In this document: one piece after another, positions 17,817 through 26,332 of the stretch
Layout of the letters: the number at the start of each line of letters is the position of its first letter
Position numbering within the stretch: the stretch's first letter is position 1
Origin: Salinicola rhizosphaerae
GTDB lineage: Bacteria; Pseudomonadota; Gammaproteobacteria; Pseudomonadales; Halomonadaceae
Assembly (NCBI RefSeq): GCF_014652715.1
Contig: NZ_BMZI01000001.1
Location: 143,842-207,841, forward strand
Direction: 5' to 3'
Length of the DNA: 64,000 nt
The notes under the pieces: model-generated
The model's database searches: none
Seen by the model: the letters and a program-made list of their open reading frames with translations, nothing else
Told to the model about the DNA's origin: nothing
Position numbers and translations under genes: made by a program

Positions 17817-19571
17817 ATGAGCGATTCGAAAGAAGGTTCACGCAAGCTGCGTTCGGCGCAGTGGTTCGGCACCGCCGACAAGAATGGTTTCATGTACCGC
17901 AGCTGGATGAAAAATCAGGGCATTCCGGACCATGAGTTCCAGGGCAAGCCGATCATCGGCATCTGCAACACCTGGTCGGAACTGACGCCCTGCAACGCGC
18001 ACTTCCGCAAGCTGGCCGAGCACGTCAAGAAGGGCGTGCTGGAGGCCGGCGGCTATCCGGTGGAGTTCCCGGTCTTCTCCAACGGCGAGTCCAATCTGCG
18101 GCCGACGGCGATGTTCACTCGCAACCTCGCCAGCATGGATGTCGAAGAGGCGATTCGCGGCAATCCCATCGATGCGGTCGTGCTGCTGGTCGGCTGCGAC
18201 AAGACCACGCCGGCGCTGTTGATGGGCGCGGCGAGCTGTGACATCCCGGCGATCGTGGTGACCGGCGGGCCGATGCTCAACGGCAAGCATGAGGGCAAGG
18301 ATATCGGTTCCGGCACCGTGGTGTGGCAACTGTCCGAGCAGGTCAAGGCCGGGCAGATATCGATTCACGACTTCATGGCCGCCGAAGCCGGCATGTCACG
18401 CTCCGCGGGTACCTGCAATACCATGGGCACGGCCTCGACGATGGCCTGCATGGCCGAGTCGCTGGGCGTCTCGCTGCCGCACAACGCCGCGATCCCGGCC
18501 GTCGATTCGCGCCGCTACGTGCTGGCGCATCTCTCGGGCAACCGCATCGTCGAGATGGTCAACGAGGATCTGCGGCTTTCGAAGATTCTGACGCGTGAAG
18601 CGTTCGAAAACGCGATTCGCACCAACGCGGCGATCGGTGGCTCGACCAACGCGGTCATTCACTTGAAGGCGATTGCCGGACGTATCGGCGTCGACCTTGC
18701 GCTGGATGACTGGACTCGTATCGGCCGTGGCACGCCGACGATCGTCGATTTGCAGCCCTCCGGTCGCTACCTGATGGAGGAGTTCTACTACGCAGGTGGA
18801 TTGCCGGCCGTGCTGCGTCGTCTCGGTGAGGCCGACCGAATTCCCCACAAGGATGCGCTGACCGTCAACGGCAAGACGCTGTGGGAGAACGTGCAGGACG
18901 CGCCGCACTACAACGACGACGTGATCCGCCCGCTGGATAACCCGCTGCGCGAAGACGGCGGCATGTGCATCCTGCGCGGCAATCTGGCGCCCAATGGCGC
19001 CGTGCTCAAGCCTTCGGCGGCGAAGCGCGAGCTGATGACGCATCGTGGTCGTGCGGTGGTGTTCGAGAATTTCGATGACTACAAGGCTCGAATCAACGAC
19101 CCGGATCTGGACGTCGAACCCGACGATATTCTGGTGCTCAAGAACTGCGGGCCGCGCGGCTATCACGGTATGGCCGAGGTCGGCAACATGGGATTGCCGC
19201 CGAAAATTCTCGAGCAGGGTATCACTGACATGGTGCGCATCTCCGACGCCCGCATGAGCGGCACCGCCTACGGCACCGTGGTGCTCCATGTCGCCCCGGA
19301 AGCCGCTGCCGGCGGCCCGCTGGCGGCAGTCAAGAACGGCGACTGGATCTCGATGGATTGCGACAGCGGGTCGCTGGATCTCGAGGTCGACGATGCCGAG
19401 ATCGCCCGGCGGCTGGCGCAGGCCGATCCAATGGCGGCCTCGAACGAGATTGCGCGCAGCGGCGGTTATCGCCAGCTCTATATCGAGCGGGTGCTACAGG
19501 CCGACGAGGGCTGCGACTTCGACTTCCTGAGAGGCTGCCGGGGGAGTGAGGTGCCACGCCATTCGCATTGA
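17817..19571 (+). CDS. IlvD/Edd-family dehydratase, probable L-arabinonate dehydratase
   Basis: This 584-residue enzyme belongs to the dihydroxy-acid/sugar-acid dehydratases. Three cysteines sit at residues 59 (ELTPCNAH), 127 (LVGCDKTTPA) and 200 (SAGTCNTMGT), the positions I recall for the [2Fe-2S] ligands of the Rhizobium leguminosarum L-arabinonate dehydratase. The Mg-binding ESN and DARMSGT motifs are also present. It should convert L-arabinonate to 2-keto-3-deoxy-L-arabinonate. D-fuconate or D-xylonate dehydratases are close relatives and remain possible, but the araFGH context favours arabinonate. The ATG at 17817 follows CGAGGAGA; the frame back to 17757 lacks similarity. Confidence 0.88.
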   Translation: MSDSKEGSRKLRSAQWFGTADKNGFMYRSWMKNQGIPDHEFQGKPIIGICNTWSELTPCNAHFRKLAEHVKKGVLEAGGYPVEFPVFSNGESNLRPTAMFTRNLASMDVEEAIRGNPIDAVVLLVGCDKTTPALLMGAASCDIPAIVVTGGPMLNGKHEGKDIGSGTVVWQLSEQVKAGQISIHDFMAAEAGMSRSAGTCNTMGTASTMACMAESLGVSLPHNAAIPAVDSRRYVLAHLSGNRIVEMVNEDLRLSKILTREAFENAIRTNAAIGGSTNAVIHLKAIAGRIGVDLALDDWTRIGRGTPTIVDLQPSGRYLMEEFYYAGGLPAVLRRLGEADRIPHKDALTVNGKTLWENVQDAPHYNDDVIRPLDNPLREDGGMCILRGNLAPNGAVLKPSAAKRELMTHRGRAVVFENFDDYKARINDPDLDVEPDDILVLKNCGPRGYHGMAEVGNMGLPPKILEQGITDMVRISDARMSGTAYGTVVLHVAPEAAAGGPLAAVKNGDWISMDCDSGSLDLEVDDAEIARRLAQADPMAASNEIARSGGYRQLYIERVLQADEGCDFDFLRGCRGSEVPRHSH

Positions 19572-19621
19572 ACTGATAGAGAATCGAATTCAACCGGAGG
19601 GCACGAAAGCATTCGAGCGAT

Positions 19622-19724
19622 ATTCAGACAAGGCAAAAATTGGCGACCAGGCGGACCGGGCTGACGCACCAGTTTACGAGGGTGTAAATGAGTACTGGGA
19701 GCCAATTTTTAACACTGTATGAAT
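19622..19724. mobile_element. 103-bp imperfect inverted-repeat element (MITE-like or dispersed repeat)
   Basis: The left arm (19622-19644) and right arm (19701-19724) are inverted copies. AAAAATTGGC at 19635-19644 pairs perfectly with GCCAATTTTT at 19701-19710, and outer ATTCAGACA pairs with TGTATGAAT (one mismatch). Inside, ACCAGT at 19668-19673 faces ACTGG at 19694-19698, and TTTAC faces GTAAA, so the whole unit could fold into one long hairpin. It lies between the dehydratase and yjbQ ends and encodes nothing. It looks like short dispersed repeats I recall from marine Gammaproteobacteria (unverified). Confidence 0.55.
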
Positions 19725-19741
19725 GAGCGCAGACGCTTTCG

Positions 19742-20161
19742 TCACTCGCCCATCAACGTGGCGGTGATTTTTCTGGCACCGCCTCTTTCGCGATGCTCGC
19801 CGAGCCAGATGCCTTGCCAAGTCCCGGTGAGCAGCCGCCCCCGCTCGACCGCCAGTGTCAGTTCGGTGCCGAACAGGCTCGCCAGCACGTGGGCGGGCAT
19901 GTCGTCCGGCCCTTCCAGGGTGTGGCGCATGCCGGCGAGGTTTGCCGGCGCCAGCTTGTCGGCGAACAGGGCCATGTCGTGTCGTACGTCGGGGTCGGCA
20001 TTCTCGTTGAGCGTGAGTGAAGCGGAGGTGTGCATCAGTTGCAGATGCAGCAGGCCGGTCTTGATCGAACGCATCTCGTCGATGGTGCCGAGAATCTCGT
20101 CCGTGACCAGATGAAACCCGCGCGAGCGGGGCTTGAGTGAAAACTGTTGGCGGTGCCACAT
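19742..20161 (-). CDS. yjbQ: YjbQ family protein (UPF0047)
   Basis: The 139-residue protein matches the YjbQ/UPF0047 family, with the characteristic LLHLQLMHTSASLTLNENAD and GTWQGIWLGEHR segments containing the conserved His and Asp/Glu residues. Family members can have weak thiamine-phosphate synthase activity; the physiological role is unclear. An AGGAG site precedes the ATG. It points toward, and converges with, the dehydratase gene. Its 5' region carries the 23-bp repeat array. Its placement in the sugar-acid region is probably incidental. Confidence 0.93.
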   Translation of the reverse strand: MWHRQQFSLKPRSRGFHLVTDEILGTIDEMRSIKTGLLHLQLMHTSASLTLNENADPDVRHDMALFADKLAPANLAGMRHTLEGPDDMPAHVLASLFGTELTLAVERGRLLTGTWQGIWLGEHRERGGARKITATLMGE

Positions 20162-20198
20162 GGCGCGCTCCTGACGTAGTCGATGAATATGGGGTCAG

Positions 20199-20284
20199 GA
20201 TAGACAGCCTTGAGCGTCGACGATAGACGGCCCGGAGCGTCCACCACAGACAGCCTCGAGCGTTTAGCCAGAAAACGTCGAGCG
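20199..20284. repeat. 23-bp direct-repeat array, three clear copies and one degenerate
   Basis: Units start at 20199, 20222 and 20245, exactly 23 bp apart. The first two agree at 19 of 23 positions; the shared core is RATAGACRGCC followed by GAGCGT. A weaker fourth copy (GAAAACGTCGAGCG) runs at about 20271-20284. The array lies in the 293-bp gap between divergent yjbQ and the exported TIM-barrel gene. It resembles an iteron or multi-site operator rather than coding DNA. Confidence 0.72.
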
Positions 20285-20454
20285 ATCGGGCTGACCTGGA
20301 TTGGGCGCGATAGCCGACAAAAGTCGCACGTCTGGAAAGCGTCCGGCGGGTTAGTCTGATTTCACTATCGGACGAGGGACGCGCGGCAGGCGATTTGCCG
20401 TTGTCGACCATTGGTCTGTTGTCGAACACTGATCGAGAGGAGCGGGATCTCTGC

Positions 20455-21384
20455 ATGAAACGGCGTGAATTCTGCAAGGCGGCGGCTGCCGGTGCGAGCC
20501 TGGTCGCACTGGCCGGTTACCTGCCCGAGAGCCGGGCACAATCGGGTTCGGCGAGTCGAGATCGAGTCAGGATGGATGTCGGCATCGTGACCTGGACGCT
20601 GGGCATGACCGAGCCTGAAGCGGTGGCCCGAAAGGCGGTGTCGCTGGGACTGGATGGCGTCCAGTACGCCGGCGACTATCGAGACTGCAGCGGTAGCGCG
20701 TTGCGCAAGGCCCTCGATGCGGCCGGCCTTCGGCTGTTTGCCGTAGATCCGTTCAATGCCGGCCCTCCCGACCCTGAGAAGGCCACCCAGGCAGCCGCCA
20801 TCGCCTACTACCGACGTGTCGTGGACTTCGCGGCGGATGCTGGCGGTGCACCTGTGACGCTGCAGGGGCTGTCGCAGTGGACGCGCAATTGTCCCGATCG
20901 CGAGTCGGCCATGGCGCGGCTTCTGGCATGCTGCGAAGCGGTCGACCATTACGCACAGCAGCGGGGCGTTACGACGCTGTATGAAGCGTGCAATCACTAC
21001 GAAGTGCCTTTGATGCACACGGCGGCAGACTGTCAGGCGCTGATCCAGCAGGTGGGCGGCGACAACATGCGGCTAGTTCTCGACAGCTTCCATATGAATA
21101 TCAACGAGGCCGATCCACTGCGCGTGCTGCGCGATCACGGCGCCATGACCGAGATCTATCATATTTCGGATTCGGGGCGCGGGGGGATCGGCAGCGGACA
21201 TATCGATTTCCGTGCGCAGTACGAGGCACTGGTCGAGTCCGGGTTCCGCGGCAGCGTCGCCGTCGAGCCGGTGCTACCGGCGCTGACCCCGAGCAATCCG
21301 CCGCGAACCGCGGCCGAGCGGCAGGCGCTGGATGCGGAGATCGCTCGCAGCGTGGCCGCGTGGCGCCGCTTCATGGCGGCGTAA
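20455..21384 (+). CDS. Exported xylose-isomerase-like TIM-barrel protein
   Basis: The 309-residue protein begins MKRREFCKAAAAGASLVAL, which fits a twin-arginine (Tat) signal (KRREFCK, then a hydrophobic stretch), with likely cleavage near SRAQ. The rest is a sugar phosphate isomerase/epimerase barrel of the hydroxypyruvate-isomerase/IolE type. The usual metal ligands appear to be present: Glu in LYEACNHYE, Asp in VLDSFHMN, His in YHISDSGRG and Glu in VAVEPVL. Tat export suggests a folded, metal-loaded enzyme in the periplasm, perhaps acting on a keto sugar or sugar acid. The substrate is unknown. The ATG at 20455 follows GAGAGGAG. Confidence 0.83.
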   Translation: MKRREFCKAAAAGASLVALAGYLPESRAQSGSASRDRVRMDVGIVTWTLGMTEPEAVARKAVSLGLDGVQYAGDYRDCSGSALRKALDAAGLRLFAVDPFNAGPPDPEKATQAAAIAYYRRVVDFAADAGGAPVTLQGLSQWTRNCPDRESAMARLLACCEAVDHYAQQRGVTTLYEACNHYEVPLMHTAADCQALIQQVGGDNMRLVLDSFHMNINEADPLRVLRDHGAMTEIYHISDSGRGGIGSGHIDFRAQYEALVESGFRGSVAVEPVLPALTPSNPPRTAAERQALDAEIARSVAAWRRFMAA

Positions 21385-21452
21385 GCACGACTCGTACCGA
21401 GGCGATGCTTGTCGGTCGCCTCTTTCAATCTTCGATACCCGGGGAGGGAGTC

Positions 21453-22580
21453 ATGAAAACACGCGCGGCAGTGATTCGAGAGATGCAAAAGCCTCGACCT
21501 TACGGGGCGTCTCTGCCCCTGACGATCGAGGAGGTCGAACTCGATGGCCCTGCCCCGGGTGAGGTGCTGGTCAAGCTGCGGGCCGCCGGGCTCTGTCACT
21601 CCGATCTCTCGACGATCAACGGCGACCGACCGCGACCGCTGCCGATGGTGCTGGGCCACGAAGCGGCCGGGGAAGTGGTGGAAATTGGCGAAGGGGTCAG
21701 TGATCTGGCGATCGGCGATCACGTCGTGTTCTCGTTCGCGCCGAGCTGCGGCACCTGTCCGTCGTGTCTCTCCGGGCGGGCGGCGTTGTGTGGTCCCGGG
21801 CAGGTGGCCAACACGGCGGGGCATCTGCTCGGCGGTGGCATGCGGCTGCATCGAGGCGACGAGCGACTCTATCACCACATCGGCGTTTCCGGGTTCGCGG
21901 AGTACACCGTCGCCTCGCGCCGCTCGCTGACCAGGATCGATCCGGCGCTGCCGTTTCACATCGCCGCGCTGTTCGGCTGCGCGGTGCTGACGGGCGTAGG
22001 CGCCGTGGTGCATACCGCAGGGCTTCGACTGGGGCAGTCGGTACTGGTCGTCGGCCTCGGTGGCGTCGGTCTGGCCGCCGTGATCGGTGCCCTGGCCGGC
22101 GGCGCGCGCCAGGTCATTGCCGCCGATCTCTCCCCGGACAAGCTGGAAACCGCGAAGGCGTTAGGGGCAACGCACGTCGTCGACAGTGGCGACCCCGATG
22201 CGCTGGCGCAGGTGCGTGAGGTCAGCGGCGGCGGCGTGGATATCGCGGCCGAATTCGCCGGTGCTGCAAAGGCGCTCGAGTTTGCTTACGAATCCACCGC
22301 ACGCGGCGGCACGACAGTCACTTCCGGTCTGCCCCATCCGGATGTGCGTTTCGCGCTCTCTCCGACGCGACTGGTCGCCGAGGAGCGCACGCTCAAGGGG
22401 TCTTACCTTGGCGGACACGTGCCGGCGCTCGACGTGCCCGAATACATTGCGCTCTATCAGTCCGGGCGACTGCCGGTCGACCGCCTGCTCACGCACCGGC
22501 TGAAGCTCGACGAGATCAACGAAGGATTTGAGCGCCTCGCCTCGGGCCAGGCGATCCGCCAGGTGATCGATTTCGATTGA
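21453..22580 (+). CDS. Zinc-dependent alcohol dehydrogenase (MDR family)
   Basis: The 375-residue enzyme has the catalytic zinc ligands (Cys in GLCHSDL, His in LGHEAAGE) and a structural-zinc cluster CGTCPSCLSGRAALC. The Rossmann motif is VVGLGGVGLAAVIGAL, followed by Asp in AADLSPDKL, which favours NAD over NADP. It resembles class III-like alcohol/aldehyde dehydrogenases; the substrate cannot be told. It follows the TIM-barrel gene by 68 bp with a strong GGGGAGGG site and may be cotranscribed. It could oxidise a sugar alcohol or glycolaldehyde-level product of the cluster (speculative). Confidence 0.88.
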   Translation: MKTRAAVIREMQKPRPYGASLPLTIEEVELDGPAPGEVLVKLRAAGLCHSDLSTINGDRPRPLPMVLGHEAAGEVVEIGEGVSDLAIGDHVVFSFAPSCGTCPSCLSGRAALCGPGQVANTAGHLLGGGMRLHRGDERLYHHIGVSGFAEYTVASRRSLTRIDPALPFHIAALFGCAVLTGVGAVVHTAGLRLGQSVLVVGLGGVGLAAVIGALAGGARQVIAADLSPDKLETAKALGATHVVDSGDPDALAQVREVSGGGVDIAAEFAGAAKALEFAYESTARGGTTVTSGLPHPDVRFALSPTRLVAEERTLKGSYLGGHVPALDVPEYIALYQSGRLPVDRLLTHRLKLDEINEGFERLASGQAIRQVIDFD

Positions 22581-22611
22581 GGCAATGGCGGCACGCGTGG
22601 GAGGGACGCGA

Positions 22612-22633
22612 TAGAATGTCGTTTCAACGACAT
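22612..22633 (+). promoter_or_regulatory. Palindrome overlapping a possible -10 element upstream of fumC
   Basis: ATGTCGT at 22616-22622 and ACGACAT at 22627-22633 form a perfect 7-bp inverted repeat with a 4-bp centre. TAGAAT at 22612-22617 is a candidate -10 element that the palindrome overlaps. About 160 bp of leader would follow before fumC. Candidate repressor site; no consensus recognised. Confidence 0.35.
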
Positions 22634-22791
22634 CCGCCACGCGAAGCGGGTGCGTTCCCGTGCGAAACGATGCACGGCCGTGACCGACTGCTAGTCTTGA
22701 ATGAGTCCTTTGCCACTTCATCCGCCGCGCCGGCGTCGCGCTCAGTGCGCACTCCGGCCGGTGTTTCACTCGGTAAGCCAAGGAGAATCTC

Positions 22792-24171
22792 ATGACACGG
22801 ACTCGCATCGAGCGCGACAGCATGGGCGAACTGGAAGTCCCGGAGAGCGCACTATATGGCGCCCAGACCCAGCGCGCCGTCGACAATTTCCCGATCAGCG
22901 GTCAGCCGCTGCCGCCGCAGTTCATTGCCGCGGTGGCGCGAATCAAGCGGGCGGCGGCCGAGGTCAATCAGGCGCTGGGGCTGCTCGATGAGGCTCGCGC
23001 CAAGGCGATTGTCGCCGCCGCCGACGAGATCATCGCAGGCCAGCACGTCGATCAGTTTCCGATCGATGTCTTTCAGACAGGCTCCGGCACCTCGACCAAC
23101 ATGAACGTCAACGAGGTGATCTCGCATCTCGCCAGTCGCGACGGACTCGACGTCGGGCCGAACGATCACGTCAACATGGGGCAGTCGAGCAATGATGTGA
23201 TCCCGACCGCGATTCACCTCGCCGCCGCGGTCGAGGTCAACGAGCGGCTGCTGCCGGCGCTGGGCTATCTGCGCGCGGCCGTCGATCGAAAGGCAGCCTC
23301 GGTCGACGACGTGGTCAAGACCGGACGCACGCATCTGATGGATGCGATGCCGGTTCGCCTGAGCCAGGAGCTGGGCGGCTGGTCCAGTCAGATCGGCCAG
23401 GCCGAAGATCGCTTGAAGGATGTGCTCAAGCGGGTAACGCGACTCGCGCTTGGCGGCACTGCGGTGGGCACCGGTGTCAATGCGCACCCTGAATTCGCGG
23501 TCAAGGTCGCGGAGAAGCTGGCGCGTGACACGCAGCTCGAGTTTCGTCCCAATGACAGCTTTTTCGCCAGCCTGGCCTCGCAGGACGCGGCGGTCGAGCT
23601 TTCCGGGCATCTGAAGACTTACGCCTGCACGGTCATGAAGATCGCCAACGATCTGCGCTGGATGAACTCCGGGCCGCTCGGCGGGCTTGGGGAGATCGAA
23701 CTGGAAGCGCTACAGCCGGGCAGCTCGATCATGCCGGGCAAGGTCAATCCGGTCATACCGGAATCGGCCGCGCAGGTGGCCGCGCAGGTCATCGGCAACG
23801 ACGCCGCGATTACGGTCGGCGGGCAGAGCGGCAATTTCCAGCTGAACGTGATGTTGCCGCTGATCGCGCACAATCTGCTGGGGTCGATCGGGCTACTGAC
23901 CCACGTCAGCCGGTTGCTGGCGGATCGCGCGATCGCGACATTCAACGTGCGCCGCGACAACATCGAGGCGCCGCTGTCCAAGAATCCGATTCTGGTCACC
24001 GCGCTCAACTCGGTGATCGGTTACAACGCGGCCGCGGCGGTCGCCAAGAAAGCCTACCAGGCCGGGCGTCCGATCATCGATGTGGCCGAGGAAGAGACCG
24101 AACTCTCCCGTCAAGAGCTCGAACGGCTGCTTGACCCCGCCAAGTTGACCGAGGGCGGCATTCCCGAGTGA
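22792..24171 (+). CDS. fumC: Fumarate hydratase, class II
   Basis: FumC reversibly hydrates fumarate to malate in the TCA cycle and, being free of iron-sulfur clusters, works under oxidative stress. The 459-residue protein has the superfamily signature GSSIMPGKVNP at residues 310-320 and the upstream GSGTSTNMNVNEV, GQSSNDVIPTA and KTGRTHLMDA motifs. The N-terminus TRIERDSMGELEVP is typical. AAGGAG lies just ahead of the ATG. A palindrome and possible promoter lie about 160 bp upstream. Confidence 0.97.
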   Translation: MTRTRIERDSMGELEVPESALYGAQTQRAVDNFPISGQPLPPQFIAAVARIKRAAAEVNQALGLLDEARAKAIVAAADEIIAGQHVDQFPIDVFQTGSGTSTNMNVNEVISHLASRDGLDVGPNDHVNMGQSSNDVIPTAIHLAAAVEVNERLLPALGYLRAAVDRKAASVDDVVKTGRTHLMDAMPVRLSQELGGWSSQIGQAEDRLKDVLKRVTRLALGGTAVGTGVNAHPEFAVKVAEKLARDTQLEFRPNDSFFASLASQDAAVELSGHLKTYACTVMKIANDLRWMNSGPLGGLGEIELEALQPGSSIMPGKVNPVIPESAAQVAAQVIGNDAAITVGGQSGNFQLNVMLPLIAHNLLGSIGLLTHVSRLLADRAIATFNVRRDNIEAPLSKNPILVTALNSVIGYNAAAAVAKKAYQAGRPIIDVAEEETELSRQELERLLDPAKLTEGGIPE

Positions 24172-24221
24172 TATGCGTCGCCTCCGCAAGGAAGCATTTT
24201 CGGGGATCGACAACCAGCAAT

Positions 24222-24238
24222 GCCACCGTATCGGTGGC
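24222..24238. terminator. Hairpin between convergent fumC and pyk
   Basis: GCCACCG at 24222-24228 pairs with CGGTGGC at 24232-24238 around a 3-nt loop, followed by a weak T-rich stretch. It lies 50 bp after fumC and 65 bp beyond pyk, and may serve both. Confidence 0.55.
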
Positions 24239-24303
24239 GTTTGTCGTTTCAGAGGCGGGCTGGCCCTGACTTGGCCGCCGGGGGCTTTCCCGGCGCCTGG
24301 GTC

Positions 24304-25767
24304 TTACTCCTCGACCTGAATGATCTTCATGGTGTTGGTGCCGCCGTGGGCGTTCATGTGATCCCCGCGGGTCAGGATCACGTGGTCGCCGCGCTTGGCC
24401 AGACCACGGTCGACCAGCTCCTTGATCGCGCCGGCATTGATCTCGGTCAGCGGGAAGCGCGAGCTGTCGAATACCAGCGAAACGACGCCGCGATAGAGCG
24501 CCATGCGGCGCTGTACCTGCGTATTCTCGGCCAGCGCGACGATCGGCAGCCCCGAACGGATACGCGAGGCGATCAGCGGCGTATAGCCGGTGGCTGTGAC
24601 GCAGGCGATCGCCACGACACCGGACAGATGATTGGCCGCATACATGGCGGAGAGTGCGACGGTTTCATCGACGCGCGTAAAGCCTTCGTGGATGCGGTGC
24701 TTCGACTCTTGCGCGCTGCGCTCACGCTCGGCACCCAGGCAGAGACGGTTCATGGCGCGAATCGTCTCGACCGGGTAGTCACCGGCGGCGGTCTCCGCCG
24801 AGAGCATGACGGCGTCGGTGCCGTCGAGCACCGCGTTGGCGACGTCGAAGACCTCGGCGCGCGTCGGCAGCGGGGACTCGATCATCGACTCCATCATCTG
24901 AGTGGCGGTGATGACGACCTTGTTGAGCGTGCGAGCGCGGGCAATGATCCGTTTCTGGACCCCGATGAGCTGCGCATCGCCGATCTCCACGCCGAGATCG
25001 CCGCGTGCCACCATGACCGCTTCGGAGGCACGGATGATGTCATCCAGCGTTTCCGGGTCGGCGACGGCCTCGGCGCGTTCGATCTTGGCCACCAGACCGA
25101 TATCCTCACCGGCCTCGCCCAGCAGCTCGCGGGCATACTGCATGTCGGCGCCGCTACGCGGAAAGGAGACGGCGAGGTAGTCGACGCCGATCTCGATCGC
25201 CGTCTTGAGGTCTTCCTTGTCTTTCTCGGTCAACGCCGAGGCGGACAGGCCACCACCCTGCTTGTTGATGCCCTTGTTGTTGGTGAGCTTGCCGCCCACC
25301 TTGACCGTGGTGAAGATCTGCGGACCCTCGATGCGATCGACCTCGAGCACGAGTCGCCCGTCATCGAGCAGCAGCACGTCGCCAGCTTTCACGTCATCGG
25401 CGAGCTCCTTGTAATCGCAACCGACGCGCTCCGCGTTGCCGGCATCGCGCTCGAGCGAGACATCGAGCACGAACTTCTGGCCCTTTTCGAGCTTGACGCC
25501 GCCCTCGGCGGCAAACCGCGCGATACGGATCTTCGGCCCCTGCAGGTCGCCGAGTGCGGCTACCGCACGGCCATGACGCTCGGCGGACTCGCGAACCGCC
25601 TGCAGCCGGCGACGGTGATCGTCGGGGTTACCGTGGGAGAAGTTGAGACGGACGACGTCGACGCCGGCTTCGATGATGGCATCCAGCACGCCCTCGCGAT
25701 CCGTGGCGGGACCGAGGGTGGCAACAATCTTGGTGCGGCGGATCGGGCCGTGAAACGCGTGCTGCAT
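24304..25767 (-). CDS. pyk: Pyruvate kinase
   Basis: Pyruvate kinase makes pyruvate and ATP from PEP, the last step of glycolysis. The 487-residue enzyme has the barrel motifs [29 protein letters not shown], the catalytic-lysine region [20 protein letters not shown] and [12 protein letters not shown]. Its closest type is the AMP-activated PykA/type II form. The start has AGGAGA at normal spacing. It is divergent from topA with a long 565-bp gap upstream, and convergent with fumC. Confidence 0.96.
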   Translation of the reverse strand: MQHAFHGPIRRTKIVATLGPATDREGVLDAIIEAGVDVVRLNFSHGNPDDHRRRLQAVRESAERHGRAVAALGDLQGPKIRIARFAAEGGVKLEKGQKFVLDVSLERDAGNAERVGCDYKELADDVKAGDVLLLDDGRLVLEVDRIEGPQIFTTVKVGGKLTNNKGINKQGGGLSASALTEKDKEDLKTAIEIGVDYLAVSFPRSGADMQYARELLGEAGEDIGLVAKIERAEAVADPETLDDIIRASEAVMVARGDLGVEIGDAQLIGVQKRIIARARTLNKVVITATQMMESMIESPLPTRAEVFDVANAVLDGTDAVMLSAETAAGDYPVETIRAMNRLCLGAERERSAQESKHRIHEGFTRVDETVALSAMYAANHLSGVVAIACVTATGYTPLIASRIRSGLPIVALAENTQVQRRMALYRGVVSLVFDSSRFPLTEINAGAIKELVDRGLAKRGDHVILTRGDHMNAHGGTNTMKIIQVEE

Positions 25768-26332
25768 GGAAATTCTCCTGGCAACTGGGTGAGGTATCTG
25801 AACGCACTCGACATCGGGTGCGATACCGACAGGTGGTGATTTTACAACAAGGCAGGGGACTTGTCCGAAACGCGACCTTGCGCTATTCCATCAAGAGCGA
25901 CGATCGACAGGGAAAAGTTCTGTCCGGTCGGTCGCGTGCATGTTGACCGCATGGGCATGTCGTTACGATGACGTGAAGACGTTGTCTCTGTCTGTCCTGG
26001 CTCGGCCGCTGCCTTTCCTGGCTCGAGTGTAGCGCGGCTGGCGTCGGCCCGACATCGACGAAAGTCGTAGTTCGCTCGGAGAATTTGCACGCCAACGGGT
26101 TGGAATCGGCGACCGCAAACCCATCTAGGAAGGCCTGCCAAGCGCCGTCACGGTAGTGAGTCGGTCTGGCACACGATCACGGAAGCGGAAAGAGGGATCG
26201 CTGGCGCCATCCGAATGGCTGGGGTAGGGTAGGCGGATTTTACGGCAGGGTCCCATGTCAGCGCCGTCGAGCACGCCATCGGCTGGAACCGCCACATCCT
26301 ATATAGAGAAAGATAGAAGAAGCAGGAGCGCT
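25768..26332. other. 565-bp intergenic region between divergent pyk and topA
   Basis: This unusually long gap contains no convincing gene; short frames on both strands lack ribosome sites and family resemblance. TAAAAT on the minus strand near 25840-25846 could be a pyk -10 element. A short direct repeat TCCTGGCTCG appears at about 25997 and 26017. AT-rich TATATAG near 26300-26306 may be part of the topA promoter. I see no tRNA and no riboswitch. Confidence 0.5.

Noticed and set aside
24020-24027. GTTACAAC, the complement of a Ter core, inside fumC
   Set aside because: Only the 8-bp core matches, flanks do not fit the E. coli Ter consensus, and it encodes a conserved Gly-Tyr-Asn segment. Likely chance.
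24220-25839. 539-codon open frame antisense to pyk
   Set aside because: A shadow of pyruvate kinase; composition is Arg/Asp/His-rich without motifs.
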